Shown here in pieces: positions 12,463-19,923 of a stretch of DNA of 19,923 bases (the stretch's first letter is position 1; the number at the start of each line of letters is the position of its first letter). Under the pieces are notes generated by a model. That model was given only the letters and a program-made list of their open reading frames with translations, ran no database searches and was not told the origin of the DNA. The translations under genes were made by a program, and so were the position numbers. The stretch spans positions 1-19,923 of the forward strand of contig JAGAWH010000186.1 of assembly GCA_017941505.1 (NCBI GenBank), read 5' to 3'. The stretch comes from Faecalicoccus sp. (GTDB taxonomy: Bacteria; Bacillota_I; Bacilli_A; Erysipelotrichales; Erysipelotrichaceae).

Positions 12463-13365
12463 TTAGAATTGCGGAATAGCCAAATGAATTGCGTTCGGTA
12501 CAATCTCAATGGTCGGATTTTTTACCTGCCGGATTTCCCCATCCAGATTACAGGTAATTTCTTTATTGTCCGTATCGATATGTACAGTATTGGCATGATA
12601 TGTCTCTACGGCTTCCGGTACAAGAGAAGCATGTTTTCCTTCCTTATAAGCTGAGGCAAAACGAACAATCTGTGATTTCTTTACATCTTTGATCAAACAG
12701 ACATCCATGATGCCATCATTGACAAGAGCCTGCGGACAGGGCTTATAACCTCCTCCGTAATATCTTCCGTTACAGAACACAAGGAAGGAATATAAATCCG
12801 GTTCCAGTCTTGTGTCATCAATCTGGATGCGATACATTTCCCCAAGCGGTTTGGTTAAGCTGGACAACATTCCCATATAGTAAGGTACGATCCCTTTAAC
12901 CGGGAGATTCTTGCTGTAGATATTGGCATATTCTGCCACATGTACATCAAAGCCAAAGGATACCGTATTGATGGCATATTCTCCGTTGACTTTTAATACA
13001 TCGCAAGACATATCCAGAGGATTTTTATAGCCTTTAAAATTTAAAAAATCTTCTTTTGTCATACCTTCAAAGGATTTAATAAAATCATTTCCGGTACCGA
13101 TAGGAACAACCGATAACTGTATATGGTCAGCACCTACGATTCCATTGACAATCTCATGTAATGTGCCATCTCCTCCACAGGAAAAGATATGGATCGGCTC
13201 CTCCTTTTTTAAGGCATATTTCTGTGCAATAAAGGAAGCGTGTTTAGGCTCTCTTGTCTTTTCGATAATGATTTGTTCACCTTTAAAGTTTTCCTTTATC
13301 TCTTTCATCAATCGGTATTTTCCATCCTTCGAAGCGATTGGATTGAGAATAAATACCTTTTTCAT
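12463..13365 (-). CDS. Diacylglycerol/lipid kinase family protein (DagK/YegS-like)
   Basis: The 300-residue enzyme is of the DAGK catalytic-domain family and phosphorylates diacylglycerol or a related lipid at the inner membrane face with ATP. In Bacillota this recycles diacylglycerol left by lipoteichoic acid synthesis. Visible motifs are ILNPIAS (6-12), the nucleotide motif CGGDGTLHEIVNG (63-75), VPIGTGNDFIKSF (87-99), DGIMDVCLIKD and CNLDGE near the C-terminus. There is no membrane helix, as expected of soluble DgkB-type proteins. The SD AAAGGG lies about nine bases before the ATG at 13365. It is the last gene of the mutS operon, 23 bases after miaA. The lipid substrate is not certain from sequence. 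Confidence 0.9.
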   Translation of the reverse strand: MKKVFILNPIASKDGKYRLMKEIKENFKGEQIIIEKTREPKHASFIAQKYALKKEEPIHIFSCGGDGTLHEIVNGIVGADHIQLSVVPIGTGNDFIKSFEGMTKEDFLNFKGYKNPLDMSCDVLKVNGEYAINTVSFGFDVHVAEYANIYSKNLPVKGIVPYYMGMLSSLTKPLGEMYRIQIDDTRLEPDLYSFLVFCNGRYYGGGYKPCPQALVNDGIMDVCLIKDVKKSQIVRFASAYKEGKHASLVPEAVETYHANTVHIDTDNKEITCNLDGEIRQVKNPTIEIVPNAIHLAIPQF

Positions 13366-13388
13366 TTAATTCATCCCTTTCCAAGTAA

Positions 13389-14294
13389 TTAATCATTCAA
13401 CCAGCTTTTAATATCTTCTATCATCTGTTCTCTATCAGCTACGTCGTACCAGTGCACATCCATTTGATTTTTAAACCAGGTATACTGTCTTTTGGCATAG
13501 CGTCTTGAATGAGTTTTGATATCGGTTTTTACCTGTTCTAATGTACGCGTCTTTTCAAAATAATCTTTGAATTCTTTATATCCGATTCCCTGAAAGCTGG
13601 TGTACTCCCAAGTCGCAGGGTCTTGAAATAATTCAGTAACCTCTTCAACAAGGCCTTCTTCAAACATTTTGTCTACTCTTGTATTGATTCTTTCATGAAG
13701 CAATTCTCTATCTACATCAAGTCCCAGAAAAAAAACATCATAGATGGGTTTATGTTCCTGTTTTGCCTCTCTTTCCGATTTGATTTCTCCGGTATGGGCA
13801 ATCATTAAAGCGCGGATAATCCGTTTTCGGTTATTGGGATGAATCTTTTCTAAGGATTTTTCATCCACTTTTTGAAGCATTTCATAAAGCTCTTCGTCTG
13901 ATTTTGATCTTAAAAAATCAAGATATTCTGTATCCTCTTCTTCCTCTTTAAAATCGTAATCATACATTGCGGCTTTTAGATACAGTCCGGTACCTCCGCA
14001 GATAATCGGAAATTTATTTTTAAAGACTATGTTATCAATAGATTCACGGCACTTTTCCTGGAATATCTTTACATTATATGGTTCGCTGTAATCCTGTACG
14101 TCGACCAGATAATGTTCAATGCCCTGTTTTTCTTCTTCGGTTACCTTTGCGGTTCCGATATCCATTTTTCGATATACCTGCATGCTGTCTGCGGAGATGA
14201 TCTCCCCATTGAATTTTTTTGCCAGGATCACAGATAACGCTGTCTTCCCCACGCCGGTAGGACCGACAATCGACAATACCTTCTGTTTAGCCAC
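13389..14294 (-). CDS. miaA: tRNA dimethylallyltransferase MiaA
   Basis: The enzyme transfers a dimethylallyl group to N6 of A37 in tRNAs reading UNN codons. Counting from the chosen start, the P-loop is GPTGVGKTAL (11-20), with DSMQVYRKMDIGTAK (36-50) and GGTGLYLKAA (100-109). FQGIGYKEF and SRRYAKRQYTWFKN lie in the C-terminal half, so the protein is complete at 301 residues. The start is a GTG at 14294. AAGGAG lies seven bases upstream and the P-loop begins at the normal distance. A longer frame from 14393 would run deep inside mutL and add 33 unrelated residues. It overlaps the end of mutL by 8 bases. The mutS-mutL-miaA order is common in Bacillota. Confidence 0.95.
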   Translation of the reverse strand: MAKQKVLSIVGPTGVGKTALSVILAKKFNGEIISADSMQVYRKMDIGTAKVTEEEKQGIEHYLVDVQDYSEPYNVKIFQEKCRESIDNIVFKNKFPIICGGTGLYLKAAMYDYDFKEEEEDTEYLDFLRSKSDEELYEMLQKVDEKSLEKIHPNNRKRIIRALMIAHTGEIKSEREAKQEHKPIYDVFFLGLDVDRELLHERINTRVDKMFEEGLVEEVTELFQDPATWEYTSFQGIGYKEFKDYFEKTRTLEQVKTDIKTHSRRYAKRQYTWFKNQMDVHWYDVADREQMIEDIKSWLND

Positions 14295-16086
14295 GTTCAA
14301 ACTCCTTAAATAAATCTTTATCGCTGAAAGTAATGACCGTTGGTCTGCCGTGCGGACAGTGATAAGGCTGACGGCAGTTTTGCAGATCAACAATGACTTT
14401 TTTCATCTCTTCCATACTAAGCGGTCGATTAAAGCGAATTGAGCTGTGACATGCGGTTGTGGCCAAAACATGTTTTCGTAATGACTTCATATCGACTGTA
14501 TTGTTCTGTACAAAGTAATCCAGCAGATCATTTAAGAATGGTTCCTGGTCAACATTTTGCAGCCAGAGAGGAATCTCTCTTACAAGGATGCGGTCATTTC
14601 CGAATTGCTCAAATTCTAATCCAAAGAAAGCTGTACTTTCATTGATCTTATCTAATTGAGCTAAGATATCTGCCGATACATGCAGCTGGACAGGAACCAT
14701 CAACGGCTGTTTTTGTGTGACCGGATTATTGAGTGTATCTACAAGCTGTTCATAGTGATAGCGCTCTTGGGCAGCGTGCTGGTCAATGATGACAAGTCCA
14801 TGCTGGTTGGTACAGATGATATAAGAATCATGATGCTGGCCAAGAATCTGAAGATGCTGGAAAAATTCCTTTCCGATTTCATCTTCCTGCACCGGTTCTG
14901 GTACAAATTCTTCCGGCTTTGGCACATACAGCGGTTCTTCTTCAATTTTTATCTCCGGCTGTGTCACCGGTTTATATTCTTCAAATCCAAACGATACCGG
15001 CTTTTTTTCTGTTACCGGTCTTGGCTGTGGTGTCGGATACGAAAAATTTAAGGTTGGCTGTTCAAAAGTCTTCTGCGGCCGCGGCTTTATTTCTACCGTT
15101 TTGAGCGATTCTATAAATGTCTCGCGAATCGTCTTTTCAATTAATTCCAAAAGCTGAGCCTGCTTAGATAAACGAATTTCCCATTTATTAGGATGTACGT
15201 TGACATCTACCAATTGCGTATCGGTATCAATTTGAAGCACTACAATCGGAAAACGATTCGGTGGCATAAAGTCGCTGTATGCATCCACAATAGCCTTTTG
15301 AATCGGTACGCTGCGAATCAAACGGGTATTCATTGTGATAAACATAAAATACTTGGTTGCCCGGGAAATTTTTGGCTGAACGGCATATCCGTGAATATGA
15401 AAATCTTCACTTCTTCCATCAAAAGGTACAGCTGCCTGGGCCACTTCCCTTCCATACATTTGATAAAGAATCTCTTGAATATTTCCGTTTCCCGTTGTTT
15501 GAAATACGACTTTTCCATCATGAGATAATTTAAAGCGGATATCGGGATGCGATAATGCCATCTTATTGACCATATCCGCAATTATCGAAAATTCGTAGTT
15601 TGTGCTTTTTAAATGTTTGAATCTTGCCGGTGTTTTTAAAAATAAGCCCGATATTTCAATACGTGTTCCTAACGGACAGGAACATTGTTCTTCTAATTCC
15701 AGCTTTCCATAGGAATAGCGGATCTGCGTGGAAGTAGTTCCATCGTTTGTCTGCAGATCGACTTTAGCTACAGAGGCAATACTGGGAAGGGCTTCCCCGC
15801 GAAATCCCATGGTCTGTATATTGAAAAGATCTTCTTCATCGATCATCTTTGATGTCGCATGGCGCTGGAAAGCCATATGCGCATCATCCGGGTCCATACC
15901 GGAACCATCATCCTGAATCACAAGGCGGTCAATACCACCTTGATACGCTTCTACTTCGATAACTTTCGCACCGGCATCAATACTGTTTTCAACACATTCC
16001 TTTACAATCCCTGCCGGTCGTTCTACGACTTCACCGGCCGCAATCATATTGGTAAGATGTTCACTTAAAACATGAATTTTACCCAT
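14287..16086 (-). CDS. mutL: DNA mismatch repair endonuclease MutL
   Basis: MutL couples mismatch recognition by MutS to strand incision. The N-terminal GHKL ATPase has Glu33-Asn34 (VENSIDAGA), DDGSGM (59-64) and GFRGEALPSIASV (94-106). A Pro- and Glu-rich linker spans about 350-410. The C-terminal domain has the nicking-endonuclease metal motif DQHAAQERYHYE (435-446), fitting DQHA(X)2E(X)4E, and CPHGRP (577-582). QPLMVP (460-465) sits where B. subtilis MutL has its clamp-binding QEMIVP. This is therefore the nicking MutL type, as expected without MutH. The ATG at 16086 is preferred over the adjacent GTG at 16089 because of SD spacing (AAGGA, five bases). The 599-residue length is normal. It lies 14 bases after mutS. 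Confidence 0.97.
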   Translation of the reverse strand: MGKIHVLSEHLTNMIAAGEVVERPAGIVKECVENSIDAGAKVIEVEAYQGGIDRLVIQDDGSGMDPDDAHMAFQRHATSKMIDEEDLFNIQTMGFRGEALPSIASVAKVDLQTNDGTTSTQIRYSYGKLELEEQCSCPLGTRIEISGLFLKTPARFKHLKSTNYEFSIIADMVNKMALSHPDIRFKLSHDGKVVFQTTGNGNIQEILYQMYGREVAQAAVPFDGRSEDFHIHGYAVQPKISRATKYFMFITMNTRLIRSVPIQKAIVDAYSDFMPPNRFPIVVLQIDTDTQLVDVNVHPNKWEIRLSKQAQLLELIEKTIRETFIESLKTVEIKPRPQKTFEQPTLNFSYPTPQPRPVTEKKPVSFGFEEYKPVTQPEIKIEEEPLYVPKPEEFVPEPVQEDEIGKEFFQHLQILGQHHDSYIICTNQHGLVIIDQHAAQERYHYEQLVDTLNNPVTQKQPLMVPVQLHVSADILAQLDKINESTAFFGLEFEQFGNDRILVREIPLWLQNVDQEPFLNDLLDYFVQNNTVDMKSLRKHVLATTACHSSIRFNRPLSMEEMKKVIVDLQNCRQPYHCPHGRPTVITFSDKDLFKEFERG

Positions 16087-16100
16087 CACGTTCCTTCTTT

Positions 16101-18641
16101 CTAATCATCTATTCCATCTGCCATCTTCTTTAATTCATAAAGACAGTCTAACGCATCTCGAGGTGACATAGAATCTACATCTAGATTTTCAATTCTCTCT
16201 AACAACTTTGATTTTGCAGGCTGTACACTGTCCATGACAAAAAGACTTGGCTGATATCCGGTCTCCCTTTGTTGGGACTCGTAATCCTTTAATAACTGGG
16301 ATGCTCTTTCCAGCACCACCTTAGGTAAATGAGCCAGTCTGGCCACATTGATTCCATAGGATTTATCCGCTTTTCCCGGTATCACACGATATCTGAATTC
16401 AATGTCTTTTTTATTCTCTCGAACATCTACATGTACATTTACAATGGATGGATGTTCATTTTCTAAATCCGTTAACTCATGGTAGTGAGTGGAAAATAAT
16501 GTTTTTGCCTTAATCGCTTCATCAATATATTCCAGCATAGCCTGGGCAAGCGCCATACCATCATAGGTTGCCGTTCCTCTTCCAATCTCATCAAAAAGAA
16601 TTAAGGAATGCTCGGTCGCAAAGCGAAGTGCTGTATTGGCTTCCATCATTTCAACCATAAATGTAGATTTACCGGTCAATATATCATCGCTGGCTCCGAT
16701 ACGGGTAAAGATGCGGTCAAATATCGGTAACTCGGCAGATTTGGCCGGAACAAAGCTTCCGATTTGCGCCATAATCACAATCAATGCGTTTTGACGCATA
16801 TAAGTGGATTTACCACCCATATTCGGTCCGGTAATCAACTGGATTGTCTGCGTATCTTCCATGGTCCAGTTATTAGACACATATTTTGTCTTTTTCATGC
16901 GATCATCTAAAATAGGATGTTTCCCTTCGATGATCTTAACGGTATTCTCCGGATGGAAAACAGGACATACATATCCTTTATCGTTAGCCAGGTTTGCCAG
17001 CGCATTTAATATATCAATTTGAGCCAGCGCATTGGCACAGGAATGTAAATCGTACAATCTTGATTTAATTGTAAGTAATAGTTGTTTAAACAGCTCTTGT
17101 TCAAGTTTCACTTTTTCTTCCTGTGCATGGAGGATTTGTTCTTCTTTTTCCTTTAATTCCTGCGTTACATAACGGGTCGCATTGGCCAGTGTCTGTTTTG
17201 GAATATATCCAAATTCATCTTTAATGGAACCTAAATTTCCGTTTCTTACTTCAATATAGTAACCAAAGACACGGTTATATCCGATTTTCAAAGATTTGAC
17301 ACCGGTTCTTTCCCGCTCTTTTGCCTCTAAGGATAAAATGAAGTTTTTTCCCTGATCTGCCATCTCACGGAGCTCATCCAATTTGGAAGAATACCCCTTG
17401 CAGAAAACACCGCCATCTTTGAGTGTCAAAGGTGGGTTTTCAATAATTGCTCCCTGAATCTGCTCTAAAAGTTCATGACAATCCGGAACAGTTTGAAATT
17501 CCGGATACGATTCCAAAGCGGCAGCTAATTCTAATATCGGTCCGGCATGTTCTAAGGTAGCAACAAGCTGTAATACATCACGGGGACTGGCATTTCCGTA
17601 AGCCATACGGGATGCGAGTCGTTCCATATCATATATATAGACCAAGTGTTCTTTTAATTGATCTCTTAACATAAAGTCATTTTTAAGTATCGCAACTGCC
17701 TGCTGACGCTTGGCAATCTTACCGGCATGGATCAAAGGCATTTCAATCCAGCGCTTCAACATGCGGGATCCCATGGCACTCTGGCAGCGGTCCATAAATC
17801 CCCAGAGACTCTGTGCCCTCTGGCCGGAAGACTGAGTAGTAACTAACTCCAGATGATTTTTCGTTTCTAAATCCATCACCAGGATTTCTTTAGCATCCAT
17901 GGACTCTACCGGCATAAAATGATCTATATGCTGCATCTGGGTATCATTTAGATACCCCATCAACTGTCCCATTGCACTTCTTAATGTTTGCGAAGTATAT
18001 TCTCCTAATAACGGTTCATCTTCTTGAGACAGTTCGCATTTTCTCTGGTAAGAAACCAGTATATTTTCATCTTCCTCTAATGCCTGCTTCCATCTTTTAT
18101 CCAAACTAACCGGAAAAACGACTTCACTGACATTTTGTTCCATCAACGCTTTCTGTAAGCTGATTAGAGATCGATCCAATGTTTTGAATTGTAATTCTCC
18201 GGTACTGAGTTCACAGAACACAACGCATATTTCCCAGGATGTTACATAGACAGAAGCCAGATAATTGGACATCTTGGCATCCATGGTTTCATCCATCCAT
18301 GTTCCCGGTGTAATAATCTTAATAATACCGCGGTCCACCAAACCTTTTGAGGTGGCTGGGTCTGATAACTGTTCACATATGGCAACCTTATATCCTTTTT
18401 TTACAAGACGCTGTATATAGGAATTGGCTGCATGATATGGGATACCGCACATCGGTACTTTTTCATCGACACCTGCTGATCTCCCTGTTAAGACTAAATC
18501 AAGCTCCTGGCTGGCTGTTTTAGCATCTTCAAAAAACATTTCATAGAAATCACCTAAACGATAAAACAAGATCGAATCCGGATTTTCTTCCTTCAACTTC
18601 AGATAATGTGTCATCATCGGTGTGTATTTTTTATCGGCCAT
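16101..18641 (-). CDS. mutS: DNA mismatch repair ATPase MutS
   Basis: MutS recognises mismatches and small loops as a sliding dimer. The 846-residue protein has the mismatch-probing Phe-x-Glu motif (F32, E34 in GDFYEMF). Connector, lever and clamp domains follow (about 125-560). The ABC-type ATPase has Walker A GPNMGGKST (605-613), the DE of Walker B (684-685) and the signature around it (GRGTATYDG). The C-terminus has QPSLF (797-801), a likely beta-clamp-binding motif, and a final helical tail. The ATG at 18641 has GGAGG six bases upstream. A TTG two codons earlier is rejected because it lies almost on the SD. The gene opens the mutS-mutL-miaA-dagK operon. Confidence 0.98.
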   Translation of the reverse strand: MADKKYTPMMTHYLKLKEENPDSILFYRLGDFYEMFFEDAKTASQELDLVLTGRSAGVDEKVPMCGIPYHAANSYIQRLVKKGYKVAICEQLSDPATSKGLVDRGIIKIITPGTWMDETMDAKMSNYLASVYVTSWEICVVFCELSTGELQFKTLDRSLISLQKALMEQNVSEVVFPVSLDKRWKQALEEDENILVSYQRKCELSQEDEPLLGEYTSQTLRSAMGQLMGYLNDTQMQHIDHFMPVESMDAKEILVMDLETKNHLELVTTQSSGQRAQSLWGFMDRCQSAMGSRMLKRWIEMPLIHAGKIAKRQQAVAILKNDFMLRDQLKEHLVYIYDMERLASRMAYGNASPRDVLQLVATLEHAGPILELAAALESYPEFQTVPDCHELLEQIQGAIIENPPLTLKDGGVFCKGYSSKLDELREMADQGKNFILSLEAKERERTGVKSLKIGYNRVFGYYIEVRNGNLGSIKDEFGYIPKQTLANATRYVTQELKEKEEQILHAQEEKVKLEQELFKQLLLTIKSRLYDLHSCANALAQIDILNALANLANDKGYVCPVFHPENTVKIIEGKHPILDDRMKKTKYVSNNWTMEDTQTIQLITGPNMGGKSTYMRQNALIVIMAQIGSFVPAKSAELPIFDRIFTRIGASDDILTGKSTFMVEMMEANTALRFATEHSLILFDEIGRGTATYDGMALAQAMLEYIDEAIKAKTLFSTHYHELTDLENEHPSIVNVHVDVRENKKDIEFRYRVIPGKADKSYGINVARLAHLPKVVLERASQLLKDYESQQRETGYQPSLFVMDSVQPAKSKLLERIENLDVDSMSPRDALDCLYELKKMADGIDD

Positions 18642-18661
18642 AATCAACCTCCAATGTATCC

Positions 18662-18670
18662 ATTATAACA
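18662..18670 (-). promoter_or_regulatory. Extended -10 promoter of the mutS operon
   Basis: On the minus strand TGTTATAAT (18670-18662) is a perfect extended -10 element, 20 bases upstream of the mutS ATG. The -35 region is weak. It is back to back with the promoter of the SEDS gene, within a 95-base intergenic gap. Confidence 0.7.
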
Positions 18671-18696
18671 AAATTTTCAATCCGAAATTAGAATTA

Positions 18697-18705
18697 TGAT
18701 ATACT
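18697..18705 (+). promoter_or_regulatory. Extended -10 promoter of the SEDS gene
   Basis: TGATATACT is an extended -10 element 31 bases before the GTG at 18737, with only a poor -35 (TTTCAA, 19 bases). Its upstream half overlaps the region where the mutS -35 would lie, so the divergent promoters may compete for polymerase. Confidence 0.6.
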
Positions 18706-18736
18706 CTATGAGAACAAATGCAGAAGGGGGTATTTT

Positions 18737-19923
18737 GTGAAACAAACGATTCAGTTTGGAAACCGCTCCATAAAGCTCGATATTGGATTGATCGCGATTA
18801 TCCTGTTAATGGGATTTACCAGTATATTCTCTTTATATAATGCTTTCAACCTAATTAGTGACGGAAGCGGATCTTCTTATATGATCCGTCAGATAGTTTG
18901 GTATATCATCGGTTTTATCGCAATATTCTTTTTGTCGATTGTACAGAACAAAAAAATATTTCAATACGTTAAAACTATATATTATATATTATTAGGAACC
19001 TTAATATATTTATTCGTCTCACGAATCTTTTTTAATCTATTTCACTTTTATCTGCCGATGGCTCCTCCGATTAACGGTGCGGTATCCTGGTTTATCAGTC
19101 CGTTGATTGGAAGCTTTCAGCCAAGTGAATTTATTAAAATCGTATTGATTATAATGATATCCCAAATCATTCAGGATCATCAGGCACGCTATCCAAACCC
19201 AACACGAAAAGATGATATACGATTGATGATTGAAATCTCAAAGGTATTGTTGCCGCCGTTAGTACTGGTATTCCTTCAGCCGGATGCCGGTGTTGCGATT
19301 ATCATGTTTGTGAATACTTTGGTTCTGGTAATCTGCTCCGGTATTCGAAAAGAGTATATTTGGATTATCTTTATTTTGTTGATATTAGCGATTTTAACAT
19401 TTTTCTTCTTATATTTTAATTACCCTTCCCTGTTATCTTCGATCATATCAGCGTATCGTCTGCAGCGTATCGAAGCATGGCTGGAACCGGAAAGTCATAT
19501 CCAGGGTAGTTCAAACCAGTTATATACTGCTTTGTTGTCGATGGGAAGCGCCGGCATTACCGGATATGGAATGCAGGCAAATATCATTGCCATTCCGGAA
19601 GCACATACAGACTTTATCTTTGCGGCTGTAGGACAGTGTTTCGGTTTAGTAGGTACATCGTTCATTCTATTTGTATGCCTTCTGTTAGATTTATATCTCT
19701 GCCGAATCGCATACAGCACAAAGAATAGAATGGATCGATATATTGTGATCGGTGTTATTGCCATGCTGGCATATCAGCAGCTTCAGAATTTGGGTATGAT
19801 TGTAGGACTTGTTCCTATAACCGGTATTACTCTGCCGTTAATTTCATATGGTGGAAGTAGTATCCTTTCCTACTTTATCTGTTTTGAGATTATTTTGAAT
19901 TTATCTCCGCAGCCAAAAAAGAC
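18737..19923 (+). CDS. SEDS family peptidoglycan polymerase (RodA/FtsW type), cut by the window end
   Basis: SEDS proteins polymerise glycan strands from lipid II together with a class B PBP, for elongation (RodA) or division (FtsW). This partial frame of 395 codons has about ten membrane segments and no stop before the window edge. Family landmarks are NGAVSW (113-118), FQPSEF soon after, and LQPDAGVAIIMF. EAHTDFIFA contains the likely catalytic Asp292, and the C-terminal GLVPITGITLPLISYGGSS ends at 375. The family core is complete, so only a short tail is missing. The start is GTG with GGGGG six bases upstream. RodA and FtsW cannot be separated with confidence. No division genes adjoin it, so RodA is slightly favoured. 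Confidence 0.93.
   Translation, partial: MKQTIQFGNRSIKLDIGLIAIILLMGFTSIFSLYNAFNLISDGSGSSYMIRQIVWYIIGFIAIFFLSIVQNKKIFQYVKTIYYILLGTLIYLFVSRIFFNLFHFYLPMAPPINGAVSWFISPLIGSFQPSEFIKIVLIIMISQIIQDHQARYPNPTRKDDIRLMIEISKVLLPPLVLVFLQPDAGVAIIMFVNTLVLVICSGIRKEYIWIIFILLILAILTFFFLYFNYPSLLSSIISAYRLQRIEAWLEPESHIQGSSNQLYTALLSMGSAGITGYGMQANIIAIPEAHTDFIFAAVGQCFGLVGTSFILFVCLLLDLYLCRIAYSTKNRMDRYIVIGVIAMLAYQQLQNLGMIVGLVPITGITLPLISYGGSSILSYFICFEIILNLSPQPKK

Noticed and set aside
14294..14393. Longer miaA start giving 334 residues
   Set aside because: The extra 33 residues lie entirely inside mutL and match nothing in the MiaA family. The GTG at 14294 has a good SD and places the P-loop correctly.
14439..15916. Several plus-strand open frames of 60-120 codons inside mutL
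   Set aside because: They are antisense shadows of a strongly conserved gene, without SDs or family resemblance. Similar shadows inside holB, ricT, tmk, mutS and dagK were dropped for the same reason.
19495..19764. Minus-strand open frame of 89 codons near the window end
   Set aside because: It is antisense to the SEDS gene, whose motifs are clear throughout this interval.

Overview
The window looks like chromosomal DNA of a low-GC Gram-positive bacterium (Bacillota). The gene content and order best suit the class Erysipelotrichia or a near relative. The reasons are strong AAAGGAGG-type ribosome binding sites, a tmk-holB-ricT-rsmI cluster, a mutS-mutL-miaA cluster without mutH, and a SEDS cell-wall polymerase gene. 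This placement is inferred from gene content, not from a marker-gene search. TGA is used as an ordinary stop (ricT and the Phd-type antitoxin end with it), so the standard bacterial code applies.

Layout. (1) 105-2244, minus strand: a four-gene operon encoding a 124-residue unknown protein, NfeD, an SPFH/stomatin protein and a 113-residue unknown protein, ending in a hairpin terminator at 105-135. (2) 2430-3170, plus: an unknown two-TM protein with a PH-like tail. (3) 3200-6497, minus: the overlapping operon tmk-holB-ricT-rsmI. holB (clamp-loader delta prime) is cut by an in-frame TGA. (4) 6559-8533, plus: a YedK/HMCES-type protein, a YggS-type PLP protein and a leaderless-looking amidase, followed by a terminator. 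(5) 8640-12320: an accessory-looking segment between two bidirectional terminators. It holds a relB/dinJ antitoxin relic with its own nonsense codon, a flavodoxin plus aldo/keto reductase operon divergent from a LysR regulator, and a Phd/YefM-ParE/RelE toxin-antitoxin pair. (6) 12463-18641, minus: mutS-mutL-miaA-dagK, a tightly packed operon. (7) 18737 to the window edge, plus: a RodA/FtsW-type SEDS gene, 3' truncated.

How the genes relate. Replication and repair dominate: tmk supplies dTTP precursors, holB loads the clamp, and MutS and MutL carry clamp-binding motifs. The YedK-like abasic-site protein ends in a textbook beta-clamp pentapeptide, QLSLF, at its last five residues. That is the most interesting single observation here, because human HMCES also reaches its clamp (PCNA) through a C-terminal motif. 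The other items worth checking are the in-frame TGA in holB, the nonsense codon in relB, the recurring TGnTATAAT extended -10 promoters with weak -35 boxes, and the NfeD/SPFH operon with two uncharacterised partners. I saw no CRISPR array, tRNA, rRNA, intact insertion sequence or prophage.
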